Source of the DNA: JAUVUV01 sp964548275
Lineage (GTDB): Bacteria > Gemmatimonadota > Glassbacteria > GWA2-58-10
Length of the DNA: 64,000 bases
Assembly: GCA_964548275.1 (NCBI GenBank)
Contig: CAZJQI010000007.1
Span: forward strand, 1 to 64,000
Direction: 5' to 3'
The first letter of the stretch is position 1. The number at the start of each line of letters is the position of its first letter. Made by a program: the position numbers and the translations under genes. The notes beneath the pieces are model-generated. The model was not told the origin of the DNA. It saw only the letters and a program-made list of their open reading frames with translations, and searched no databases. Positions 1-7,197 of the stretch are shown here, piece after piece.

Positions 1-144
1 CGTAGTACCGTTATCTTCCTGGCCCACCAAGGCATTATTTGTACTTTGGACGGTGGTTTGATCAATATCAGGCGTAGTACCGTTACTTTCCTGGCCCACA
101 AAGGCTTTATTTATACCTTGGACGGTGGTTTGATCAATGATCCC
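1..144. repeat. 72-bp tandem repeat, two copies
   Basis: Positions 1-72 and 73-144 are near-identical 72-bp units, each beginning CGTAGTACCGTTA. They encode, in frame on the minus strand, the two 24-residue curlin-like units of the partial gene above. The array probably continues beyond the window. Confidence 0.9.
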
Positions 145-345
145 GGAAACCTGGCTCTTGACTACGATCTCGTAATCCGGATCGATCTTGCCGATCGCCG
201 CCGGCGCTTTCTCAACAATCGTTCTCTTCTCCACAGCTACGCGGGTAAAATCTTTTTTATTGCTATTGGCTCTGGAGCGAATGAATAAAAAAACACCGCC
301 AGCGATTAGCAGAAGCACAAAAGCGAAAATAATAAATTTTTTCAT
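1..345 (-). CDS. RND-type periplasmic adaptor N-terminus joined to curlin-like repeats (partial)
   Basis: The reading frame opens at an ATG at 345 and runs off the window edge without a stop. The first 70 or so residues look like an efflux/MacA-type membrane fusion protein: MKKFIIFAFVLLLIAGG is a membrane anchor, followed by EKRTIVEKAPAAIGKIDP and VVKSQVSGII, the usual entry into the lipoyl/barrel-sandwich domain. Instead of continuing with that domain, the frame passes into DQTTVQ...NNALVGQEDNG units of 24 residues, which follow the N-x-A-x-x-x-Q-x-x-N spacing of curlin repeats. It lies 307 bp downstream of the curlin gene in the same orientation. The fusion is seen directly. Whether it is a real protein, a recombined pseudogene or an assembly join cannot be decided from a truncated end. 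Confidence 0.6.
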   Translation of the reverse strand, partial: MKKFIIFAFVLLLIAGGVFLFIRSRANSNKKDFTRVAVEKRTIVEKAPAAIGKIDPDYEIVVKSQVSGIIDQTTVQGINKAFVGQESNGTTPDIDQTTVQSTNNALVGQEDNGTT

Positions 346-435
346 CCTCTGAAAACCCTCAGTTTAAATGAAATGGCGTAATATATGCGATCGCTCAGGC
401 ATTCTGCAAAGCTTCATTATATTATATAGTTGGAC

Positions 436-545
436 ACAGTACTGTCCAGTTAAATTTTCAGCAATAGAGCCAGTTGATAATTTTCTCGTCTTAGCAGTTT
501 GAGTTTATCGAACTTAAGTCTTGGAGCCTCGATCAGGTTGACATT
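436..545 (-). mobile_element. IS-end relic (repeat copy A)
   Basis: Positions 466-545 are about 75% identical, in the same orientation, to 6794-6873. Read on the minus strand both can be translated as NV(N/S)LIEA..LK.DKLKLL followed by a stop, so they may be the tail of a lost coding region. Just outside copy A, ACAGTACTGTCC at 436-447 matches the reversed right end of the MITE at 14364-14890. I infer a decayed insertion sequence end of unknown family. Confidence 0.45.
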
Positions 546-559
546 ACCGGGTGAATAAG

Positions 560-588
560 AAAGGGTAGAGAAAAAATCCCTACCCTTT
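560..588 (-). terminator. Hairpin downstream of the curlin gene
   Basis: AAAGGGTAG at 560-568 pairs with CTACCCTTT at 580-588 (9 bp, 11-nt loop), 65 bp beyond the curlin stop. There is no long T-run on the minus strand, so it could be a terminator or an mRNA-stabilising hairpin. Confidence 0.5.
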
Positions 589-652
589 ATTTTCCCTGTA
601 TAGGCAAGATGAGGGTCAAGGGAGCATTATTGCTCCTGGTAAACGGACTTGA

Positions 653-1924
653 TTACGGCTTGATGATCGTGACGAAGTTGCCGGTGCCGGACTGGTTAAT
701 AGTGGTTGTAAAACCATCACCATTATGGAGGCATTCGGCGACATTGTAAGTACCAGTCTGGGTAATTTCGGAAAAGTTATTATCTCCGAAATGAGCTGTG
801 TAGGCATCCAAAAACTCACCATCCTGGTCAACATAGGCATCGTTCCCATTCCCATCCTGACGGACAGAGGCCTGATTAAAGGCTTCTCCATCCTGGAGAA
901 TATCGGCCACGTTAACATCACCATACTGACGAATGCGGGCCTGGTGCCCATAGTTCACCATAGTCGAGGTTTGGTCAATCACAGCCCAGTTTGTATATCC
1001 TTCCTGGTAGATACCAACATCCTCTGGAACATGCTCGACCACCTGATCATTGTCGTAAGTCCACCAGTCATTTGATCCGACAGCCTTGTTTTTGTCTCCA
1101 GTTTGGTTTATACTGGCGAGGTTGTAATCGCCGAGCTGTTCCATAGTGGCTTGCTCACCATTACTAGATTGGTCAATACTGGCGTTGTTACTATTACCCG
1201 TCTGTATCTGGCTGGCTACATTGTTATTGCCAATCTGGTCCTCAATACCGGCTGTATTATCGTTACCTACCTGTTCCTGATAAGCTTCGTTGTCATCCCC
1301 AGTCTGGATAATTCCAGTCAGAACGTTGCCTGAGCCATCCTGATACTGCTCGGCATCGTTGCGATCACCAGTCTGGTGTATTCCATTAGCGTAGTTATTA
1401 CCAATCTGGGTCTGTTCAGCATAATTATCCACCCCAATCTGGCCAATAGTGGCTGTATTATCGTTACCAGTCTGGGTCTGGTAAGCTTCATTAGAGTGAG
1501 TCCACCCACCAGTAGATTGGTCAATATCAGCTACATTGTTATCACCAGTCTGGGTCTGTTCCGCATAATCATACGCACCTTGGTCAATATAAGCCGTATT
1601 AACGTTACCGTCCTGAGTTTGGTAACCATAACTAAGCTTACTATGCTGAATGTGTGCGACATTGAAATCACCATCCTGGTCCTGATCAGCAATGGAACTA
1701 GAAGAACCATACTGAGAATATGTCTGATAAATGTCAGCAATATTATAATCGCCGAGTTGGTCAATTGTAGCATCGTCACCAGTAGTACCATCCTGTTGGA
1801 CTGTAGCCGTATTATCCGTCCCACTCTGAATGACAGTGGAAGTAGGATTGGCTATTGCCATAGCGGAAAGGCTGAGAGTAAAGACCGCCACCATAACGAA
1901 TGTTAAAAATCTGTTTAACATCAT
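653..1924 (-). CDS. Curlin-repeat major fibre protein (CsgA/CsgB-like)
   Basis: This is a 423-residue secreted protein with a Sec signal (LTFVMVAVFTLSLSAMAIA, cut near residue 25). About 18 degenerate units of roughly 22 residues follow the pattern Q-x-G-x-x-N-x-A-x-x-x-Q, for example QTGNDNTATIGQ and QLGDYNLASINQ. CsgA of E. coli has five such units, so this is a greatly lengthened curlin, expected to form extracellular amyloid after export by CsgG. Around residue 265-290 one unit is interrupted by a longer charged and aromatic insert, and a single Cys lies near the C-terminus. It follows csgG after a 200-bp gap. Long antisense frames across it are a by-product of the repeats. Family assignment is confident; major versus nucleator role is not decidable. 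Confidence 0.9.
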   Translation of the reverse strand: MMLNRFLTFVMVAVFTLSLSAMAIANPTSTVIQSGTDNTATVQQDGTTGDDATIDQLGDYNIADIYQTYSQYGSSSSIADQDQDGDFNVAHIQHSKLSYGYQTQDGNVNTAYIDQGAYDYAEQTQTGDNNVADIDQSTGGWTHSNEAYQTQTGNDNTATIGQIGVDNYAEQTQIGNNYANGIHQTGDRNDAEQYQDGSGNVLTGIIQTGDDNEAYQEQVGNDNTAGIEDQIGNNNVASQIQTGNSNNASIDQSSNGEQATMEQLGDYNLASINQTGDKNKAVGSNDWWTYDNDQVVEHVPEDVGIYQEGYTNWAVIDQTSTMVNYGHQARIRQYGDVNVADILQDGEAFNQASVRQDGNGNDAYVDQDGEFLDAYTAHFGDNNFSEITQTGTYNVAECLHNGDGFTTTINQSGTGNFVTIIKP

Positions 1925-2124
1925 TACTACCTTTCTTAAAAATTAATTGATAAAAACTTTGCAAACGGTAAGGGTGTCCAACCTATTTCTCCATAACACT
2001 CAAGTTTTATCTTGCTTATACATCACCTTCCTTCCTCATCTCTCATCTGTGCCTATACAGAGGAAAAATTTTAAAGGAACTTAACACTTTTGTAGACCAC
2101 TCAATTTTGCTCCATGCTGACCTC

Positions 2125-3597
2125 CTAGCGAGTTGGATATAAGGTAAATCCGAGTCCAAGATTCCAAAAGTGGTCATCTGACCCACCTATAGCATCTCCG
2201 TCCAACATGTCACTAAAGGTAAATTGATAATTCAAGGTGGTATGCATGCTAAAATTTTTACTGAAAAAGTATTCTATCCCTATTCCTGAATTAACCGTTG
2301 GTTCCCAACCCCGGCATTTTCTTTTTTCTTCTATGATGATCTCACCTTCTTCGTCTTGCTCTCTGAACCAATAATCGGTCCGATAATTAAGAGCGCCTGC
2401 TCCAAGAAAAATGTAGGGAGTTAGTTTTTTCTCAGGAAATAAAGTTAATAATCCTCTGAGTTCTGAATGAAAAATATCAGTTTCAAAATCATCTCTATTC
2501 CTCAGTCCTCCCATACCTAGATTTACCATCAGAGAATATGAAGGGGTAATTCCATAGCGAATAAAAAAGTCGTATGACGGTTTTAATTCTGCGGGATAAT
2601 CGCCTGCATATCTTTGAGCTGATACATTGAAGCCAAAACCTAATCCTTTAGCTCCAAAAATTCTTAAATAATCAGCACCTTCAACTCCTACCAAATCACC
2701 TTTTTCATCAAACTGAAGGAGCTTTTCCTTCTCATCTCTTTCTATAAGATAATTCTGGATTAAAGGAGAGTAGAAATCTTCTGTATTCTTTAAACTCCAG
2801 AGGTTTTCTCCTATTCCTTCTATAATCAAATCAAAAACAGCTTTTTCTATTGCCTCTAAAACACACATTTGAGGAGGTTCATTGGTAGACAAACCTGTTT
2901 CTGCTTCAAGCACCCTCTGTAATCTAACAAATCTGTAAACACCCAAATCTACTTGTTTGGAAAGGATAGTTTTAGTAGTCGAAACAGATTTAAGAATCCT
3001 TCCATTTTGAGTGGACACAGCTCTCAAATAAACAGTTACCTTGTCTTTTCTAAACTGGCTAGATCCACCTAAGCCAAAGTATCTAGCGCCGAAACCGCCG
3101 GTGACTATATCGGTTTCATAAGAAATTATACCACCCTCTAAAATTAGACCGGCATATAACAACGGCGGTAAAGGGGAAATTTTTTCACCCTCTTTATTTT
3201 CGGCTTGATACTGCATCCGCGTTGAACGAATGATTTTCCTCTCATTCAGCAAGTTGGGTAATCCTTCCCTTTCTATGGGAATAAACCACTTGGAGTCCTC
3301 TAAAGCTTTAATTAGCATTGAGGTAGCTCCCTGACTGACAGCCGTTGAAAAGGTGGTCCCAGGAGTGCCAGACTTATACTGTCCGGTTTGGTCTCTGAAC
3401 TTATAAACCGCTAATATTATTTTCTCTTGTGGCTCAGGCAAAGAAATCAAATCGTTATAAACAGCAGTAGTATATCCTATAGTTGCCTTGGCGGGCTTCA
3501 AAGAAGTCCCTCCTATGACAGCGCATCCCGAGAGAGAAATTAGTAGTATGGTTATAGACATAATTATCCATATCAAATTGTTATATATCTTATTCAT
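2125..3597 (-). CDS. csgG: Curli secretion channel CsgG with C-terminal barrel-like extension
   Basis: This is an outer-membrane lipoprotein of 490 residues, against about 277 in E. coli CsgG. A lipobox ISLSGC follows the signal helix. Residues about 35-270 are CsgG-like, with KIILAVYKFRDQTGQYK, the long strand region around YAGLILEGGIISYETD, and RVLEAETGLSTNEPP. The remaining 190 residues alternate aromatic and polar residues (LGMGGLRNRDDF, YIFLGAGALNYRTDYWF, GIGIEYFFSKNFS) and end in LGLGFTLYPTR, as in OmpA/Omp_b-brl-type eight-strand barrels. The ATG has a GGAGAG ribosome site. It lies between csgF (18-bp gap) and the curlin gene. Role: nonameric pore exporting curlin subunits. The extension may add a second membrane-embedded or periplasm-spanning module; that is inference. 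Confidence 0.92.
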   Translation of the reverse strand: MNKIYNNLIWIIMSITILLISLSGCAVIGGTSLKPAKATIGYTTAVYNDLISLPEPQEKIILAVYKFRDQTGQYKSGTPGTTFSTAVSQGATSMLIKALEDSKWFIPIEREGLPNLLNERKIIRSTRMQYQAENKEGEKISPLPPLLYAGLILEGGIISYETDIVTGGFGARYFGLGGSSQFRKDKVTVYLRAVSTQNGRILKSVSTTKTILSKQVDLGVYRFVRLQRVLEAETGLSTNEPPQMCVLEAIEKAVFDLIIEGIGENLWSLKNTEDFYSPLIQNYLIERDEKEKLLQFDEKGDLVGVEGADYLRIFGAKGLGFGFNVSAQRYAGDYPAELKPSYDFFIRYGITPSYSLMVNLGMGGLRNRDDFETDIFHSELRGLLTLFPEKKLTPYIFLGAGALNYRTDYWFREQDEEGEIIIEEKRKCRGWEPTVNSGIGIEYFFSKNFSMHTTLNYQFTFSDMLDGDAIGGSDDHFWNLGLGFTLYPTR

Positions 3598-3615
3598 CCG
3601 TTCTTCTCTCCTTTC

Positions 3616-4056
3616 TTAATAATAGGGGATTTCTATAATAGTTTCGTTCCCAGTTTCAACATCAACCAGAACAACCTTAATACCACCAATATCAACAACG
3701 ATATCAATAGTATACTCTTCTAATTCGTAATGACCTGATTCAATGCCTTCCTCACCAAATTCACCAAATGCTCCCTCAATTATCCTCCGTGATAGTTGGT
3801 AAAATATTTGTCGATTTAAACCCTCTTTAAAATCTTCAATCGGGTCGGTTTCTGGCCTTTCATAAGGTTCTCTGGGCATGGTTAACTTGTTTTGAATCTG
3901 GGCCGAAGAAAGCAACCACGCCCCATTAAAAGGTGAACCACCAAAAGCAGGATTGATTGGCGTCCAAATCAACTGAGAAGCTAAAACTGTACCGCTTGAT
4001 ATTAAAAACAGAATACAAGCAATAGAACAAACAACACTCCTTACTGACACTTTCAT
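3616..4056 (-). CDS. csgF: Curli assembly factor CsgF
   Basis: This is a 146-residue secreted protein. After a signal peptide the mature start reads SQLIWTPINPAFGGSPFNG, the diagnostic CsgF segment (NPAFGG) that inserts into the CsgG pore in the E. coli complex. The rest (residues 60-146) is acidic and ends in a strand-rich tail with VVDIGGIKVVLVDVETG, typical for the family. It is packed between csgE and csgG with gaps of 26 and 18 bp, so the three are probably one operon. Expected role: couple secretion of curlin to nucleation at the cell surface. Confidence 0.92.
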   Translation of the reverse strand: MKVSVRSVVCSIACILFLISSGTVLASQLIWTPINPAFGGSPFNGAWLLSSAQIQNKLTMPREPYERPETDPIEDFKEGLNRQIFYQLSRRIIEGAFGEFGEEGIESGHYELEEYTIDIVVDIGGIKVVLVDVETGNETIIEIPYY

Positions 4057-4082
4057 TTTTCTATCCTTTCTTTTAGAAATTC

Positions 4083-4610
4083 TTAATAAATGCCGTTACC
4101 AGCCATATCACTACTTTCTAATGCCGCCCGGTATTCCTCGTAGCGATAAAGATAGTTCCTGGTTGCGTTAACAGCTTTCTCCGCTGATTCTTTAACATCT
4201 TCAGATCTTGGTCTAACTACATTGCTCCAAACTACAGTAGGGGTAATCTTGACACTAACCTCAACCTGAATCCAGCTTCCCCAGGTAGGATTAGCTCTTT
4301 CGATAATAGAAATATTGTAATCCTTAAATTCTTTCGGAAGATCTTCTAGTGATTCCCAGGAAGTGTAGAAGTTTTCGTAGAACTCATAACCAATCTTGGT
4401 CATAGTCCTCTCAGTAATTAATCCACCTATTTCCTCAATATCCTGAGCATCTTCTGCTTCCGCGGGCTCTGGCTCCTGGTTAGCAGTAGAGTCACTGGTG
4501 CTCGCACCCAGGCTGTCCGGTGAGGTGTAGCCTGTTGCGGTTACGGCCAGGAGCGCCCCTGCCATCACGACAATTAATTGTCGTAATCCTGGCTTATAAA
4601 AAAGATTCAT
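4083..4610 (-). CDS. csgE: Curli secretion adaptor CsgE
   Basis: This is a 175-residue secreted protein with an N-terminal signal (residues 1-28) and an acidic linker rich in E, A and D (about 35-60). The CsgE core begins GGLITERTMTKIGYEFYENF, matching the E. coli pattern of a hydrophobic strand, T(I/M)T..G..FY.NF, then a Trp. CsgE caps the periplasmic face of CsgG and delivers curlin subunits. It is first in the csgEFG order here; E. coli has csgDEFG with the structural genes divergent. The promoter region just upstream holds the tandem 18-bp repeats at 4671-4708. Confidence 0.88.
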   Translation of the reverse strand: MNLFYKPGLRQLIVVMAGALLAVTATGYTSPDSLGASTSDSTANQEPEPAEAEDAQDIEEIGGLITERTMTKIGYEFYENFYTSWESLEDLPKEFKDYNISIIERANPTWGSWIQVEVSVKITPTVVWSNVVRPRSEDVKESAEKAVNATRNYLYRYEEYRAALESSDMAGNGIY

Positions 4611-4670
4611 CGATCTTGCCTTTCTGAATCTTGTTTAAAGATGGAACCAAAAAAATGGTTTGTGTTTTTG

Positions 4671-4708
4671 CTACATTATAAATGTTTATACTACATTATA
4701 AATGTTTA
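4671..4708 (-). promoter_or_regulatory. Tandem 18-bp direct repeats upstream of csgE
   Basis: CTACATTATAAATGTTTA occurs twice, at 4671-4688 and 4691-4708, identical and 20 bp apart start to start (about two helical turns). Read on the minus strand each copy contains TATAAT, so each could act as a -10 element for the curli operon or as paired operator sites. They lie 60-100 bp before the csgE start. The repeat is seen; function is inferred. Confidence 0.6.
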
Positions 4709-4716
4709 ATCCTAAT

Positions 4717-5190
4717 TCATCTGATTAAATTGTCAAGTCCCAATTTTTTTTTGAAGACACTGGACAGGTGAAAGAGATCGCAAAATCCAATCTTCATATC
4801 GATAAGGTAGTTTTTCAGCGTGGTGTCCTCATGCTGCTTTAACAAACTGAGAATGAGACGGTAATTAAGGTTTAAATTTTTGGTCAACTGGTATATATCG
4901 GTAATTTTTCCCATGTTCTGGTAAATTTCGTTCTTGACAAGAACCAGGTTCTTATACTCCTCGAGTTTATTATGGCTCAGGCGTCTGACTGTAGCATGGC
5001 TACTGTCCATGTTTTCCAGATGGAAAAAAGCAAGTGAAAACTCATGGGAGTAACGGTCAGCACGGGCGCGTTCGCTCTTGAGAATCTGGAGAAACTCTTC
5101 GGCGGATTTTATACAGCGCGGAGAACGAGATCCCGGCAGGCGTGTTAACGGGTTAAGATTATCCCAGAGCTTTGAAAAAGACATATCCAA
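4717..5190 (-). CDS. Degenerate GGDEF-like small protein
   Basis: This is a 157-residue soluble protein. NPLTRLPGSR near residue 15 and FLQILKSERARADRYSHEFS near residue 33 copy the start of a GGDEF domain (DPLTGLPNR..., then ERARRYG..FSLLLLDLD). After FFHLENMDSS the similarity stops: no GGDEF active-site loop or downstream I-site is present, and the remainder is helical (KNEIYQNMGKITDIYQL). It cannot be a diguanylate cyclase. It may be a remnant, a binding or regulatory module, or a truncated receiver of a signalling protein. It ends about 105 bp upstream of csgE in the same direction, so it could share control with curli genes. Confidence is good that it is a gene, moderate for its ancestry. 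Confidence 0.55.
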   Translation of the reverse strand: MDMSFSKLWDNLNPLTRLPGSRSPRCIKSAEEFLQILKSERARADRYSHEFSLAFFHLENMDSSHATVRRLSHNKLEEYKNLVLVKNEIYQNMGKITDIYQLTKNLNLNYRLILSLLKQHEDTTLKNYLIDMKIGFCDLFHLSSVFKKKLGLDNLIR

Positions 5191-5407
5191 AAGTTCTCTC
5201 TTTTAAGGTTAATTCTTTTAAGGCTAATTTTCCCACCATAATTCTTTTACCGATCTCGGCTCTGATACAAAAGGGTTAATAGGCTCCCTTATTGAACAGG
5301 CTCTTTGATCAAACGTCTCTAAGTTAATTAGCCTCTTGGTTTAATCAGGATATTCAGGTTGTAATAAAGAAAAATTATGTCAAATGCATGTTTGACAATT
5401 TGCGCTA

Positions 5408-5436
5408 TTGACAGCTTGCGTTTTTTAATTTATAAT
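5408..5436 (+). promoter_or_regulatory. Perfect sigma-70-type promoter
   Basis: TTGACA (5408-5413), a 17-bp spacer and TATAAT (5431-5436) match the housekeeping consensus exactly. No coding sequence follows convincingly; the IS1595-family element is inserted 170 bp downstream. The 64-residue frame over 5377-5571 starts upstream of the promoter, so it is not its product. The rest of 5191-5607 is AT-rich with no gene visible. Confidence 0.65.
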
Positions 5437-5595
5437 TTATTTTACAAGTTGTCAAGAGAAAAAAGTAAAAAAATTTTTTGGAAAAAAAATCGTTGCAGAT
5501 GGAAGCGCCTTAAAGAGAGAATAGAAATACAGGGTGGAAGAAGCGTAACAAAATATTTTATAGACAAATAAAGTTACATGGCCATTGGCCAAAAT

Positions 5596-5607
5596 AATTT
5601 TTTAATA
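5596..5607. repeat. 12-bp direct repeat flanking IS1595 element (left)
   Basis: AATTTTTTAATA immediately precedes the left end of the element and is repeated exactly at 6604-6615 immediately after its right end. It is a target-site duplication candidate, longer than the 8 bp usual for IS1595 members. Confidence 0.7.
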
Positions 5608-6603
5608 GGGCTATCCACTTGACTCCCCCTCATACCATATATAGTATGGTGGTATGGAAGATTATCCGAAAACAATTCTTGAATTTGAGAAACGTTTTGC
5701 CACCGAAGAAGCTTGCCGCCAGTATCTGTTTGATATTCGCTGGCCAGATGGTTTTTGCTGCCCTTGATGCGGTCATAGTGAAGCATGGTCTACGAACAGG
5801 GGACTTTATAGATGCCAAGGCTGCGACAGCCAGATATCGGTAACAGCGGGCACTATATTTCAAGATACAGGAAAACCACTTCGGCTGTGGTTTAGGGCCA
5901 TCTGGTATGTAATCAACCAGAAAAACGGTGTCAGCGCACTGGGACTCAAAAGAGTTTTGGGTCTTGGCAGTTACCAAACCGCTTGGACATGGCTGCACAA
6001 ATTGCGTGCAGCAATGGTGCGTCCAGGTCGTGACCGACTCTCTGGTACTGTAGAAGTCGATGAAACTTACATCGGTGGTAAAAAGCCAATTTATCGTGGT
6101 CGCGGAGCTGCGGGGAAAACACTGGTTCTTGTAGTAGCCCAAGAGGATGGAAATCGGATCGGAAGAATCCGTCTCCAAAGAGTTCACGATGCTACTGCAA
6201 ATAGTCTGTGTCCTGCTGTGCAAGAATGTGTAGAACCGGGATCCATTGTTCTCACGGACGTTTGGGGTGGTTATGGAGGACTTGAAGCATTGGGCTATGT
6301 CCACCAGGTTGTCAGGAAGGGGTACAATATTGGCGACAACCTGTTGCCTTTGGTAAATAGAGTCGTGTCTCTTCTTAAGCGTTGGCTGATCGGTAGCAGT
6401 GCATACATCACACCTCGACTATTACTTGGATGAATATACGTTTCGCTTCAACCGAAGAACGTCCAGATCACGCGGTAAACTATTCTACCGTTTGATTCAA
6501 CAAGCAGTTAACATCGCTCCCGTAACAGGTCAGGAAATACAGGGTGGAAAACCATTTCCTTGACCACAATATATAGTGGGTACGGGAGTCAAGTAGATAA
6601 CCC
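5608..6603 (+). mobile_element. IS1595-family insertion sequence, complete ends
   Basis: This is a 996-bp element. The left end GGGCTATCCACTTGACTCCC matches the reverse complement of the right end, GGGTTATCTACTTGACTCCC, giving a 20-bp terminal inverted repeat with two mismatches. It is flanked by identical 12-bp repeats. Inside is a single ISXO2-type transposase gene that is broken (see next entry). Ends intact plus a dead transposase suggests a fairly recent insertion, possibly still mobilisable in trans. Confidence 0.88.
5654..6563 (+). pseudogene. IS1595-family (ISXO2-like) transposase, nonsense plus frameshift
   Basis: Reading from ATG 5654 gives MEDYPKTILEFEKRFATEE, then an N-terminal zinc ribbon CCP-stop-CGHS in which TGA at 5765-5767 replaces the residue of the CPxCG knuckle (likely CGA to TGA). 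The second knuckle is CQGCD. The same frame continues with SVTAGTIFQDT and the DDE domain start GTVEVDETYIGG, then VLTDVWGGYGGL. Near 6390-6411 the frame shifts; the downstream frame carries HLDYYLDEYTFRFNRR and ends at TGA 6561-6563. The two lesions split an otherwise standard transposase of about 300 residues, so it is a pseudogene. Confidence 0.88.
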
Positions 6604-6793
6604 AATTTTTTAATATAGCGATAGTTGCTGGAAGCGACGTTATAGAGGCAACCCGCTTTCTTGAGGGGATTTGTGAAAAGCAAACGAGACTTTTTTGAGC
6701 ATGGAATGAGCGAAGAGTCACAACTGTAAAGAAATTTTTTTGTTTTTTTTGCTTTTTAGTCTGGACAAAAATAAAATTATTTTATATATATAG

Positions 6794-6873
6794 AGAGCCA
6801 GTTGCAAATTTACGGGTTTAAGAGTTTGAGTTTATCGAGTTTTAGTTTTAGAGCTTCAATCAGGCTGACATTT
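6794..6873 (-). repeat. 80-bp repeat copy B (IS-end relic)
   Basis: This is the same element as 466-545 (for instance AGTTTGAGTTTATCGA is shared), in the same orientation. The minus strand reads NVSLIEALKLKLDKLKLLNP then a stop. Together the two copies flank the curli locus and the IS1595 element. The remainder of 6604-7149 shows no gene; it has an A/T-rich imperfect hairpin around 7119-7150. Confidence 0.5.
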
Positions 6874-7149
6874 TACATGAGTATTTCGCCGATAACTCGG
6901 GCTGATTCGTGCATGCTACTAAAGCGTATTTTATCTGGAACTTGATAAAGGTGAGTGAATACAAAGTGAATACAACCAGTTAAAGTCCATATAAGCGCGA
7001 TCAAAAAATTTTTTGAAAAATTAAAGCAGTTGCAATATCTGACCGAATATTATTTATAGTCATAGAGCTAATCATACTTCTCTTAATCTAAAATCTATTT
7101 TCTTGCTTCGGATCTAATAAAAAAAGGAGTTAGCCCGCTTCTTTTTTAT

Positions 7150-7165
7150 TTTTTACCGGACACTA
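7150..7165. repeat. IS/MITE end, inverted partner of 14366-14381
   Basis: TTTTTACCGGACACTA is the exact reverse complement of TAGTGTCCGGTAAAAA at 14366-14381, the left end of the MITE there. It is probably a solitary right end of a related, otherwise lost element. Confidence 0.55.
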
Positions 7166-7197
7166 CTTAAAACCAGATACTAAACGAAAAATGTCCT

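Noticed and set aside
725..1906. Long frames antisense to the curlin gene
   Set aside because: Produced by the periodic Asn/Gln/Gly-rich codons on the other strand; no ribosome sites or family features.
5377..5571. 64-residue plus-strand frame before the IS
   Set aside because: It begins upstream of the consensus promoter and has no ribosome site; composition reflects AT-rich DNA.
436..7165. Single 6.7-kb transposon carrying the curli locus, bounded by related IS ends
   Set aside because: Ends are of the right type but no target-site duplication is found, and the adaptor gene lies outside; kept only as separate relics.
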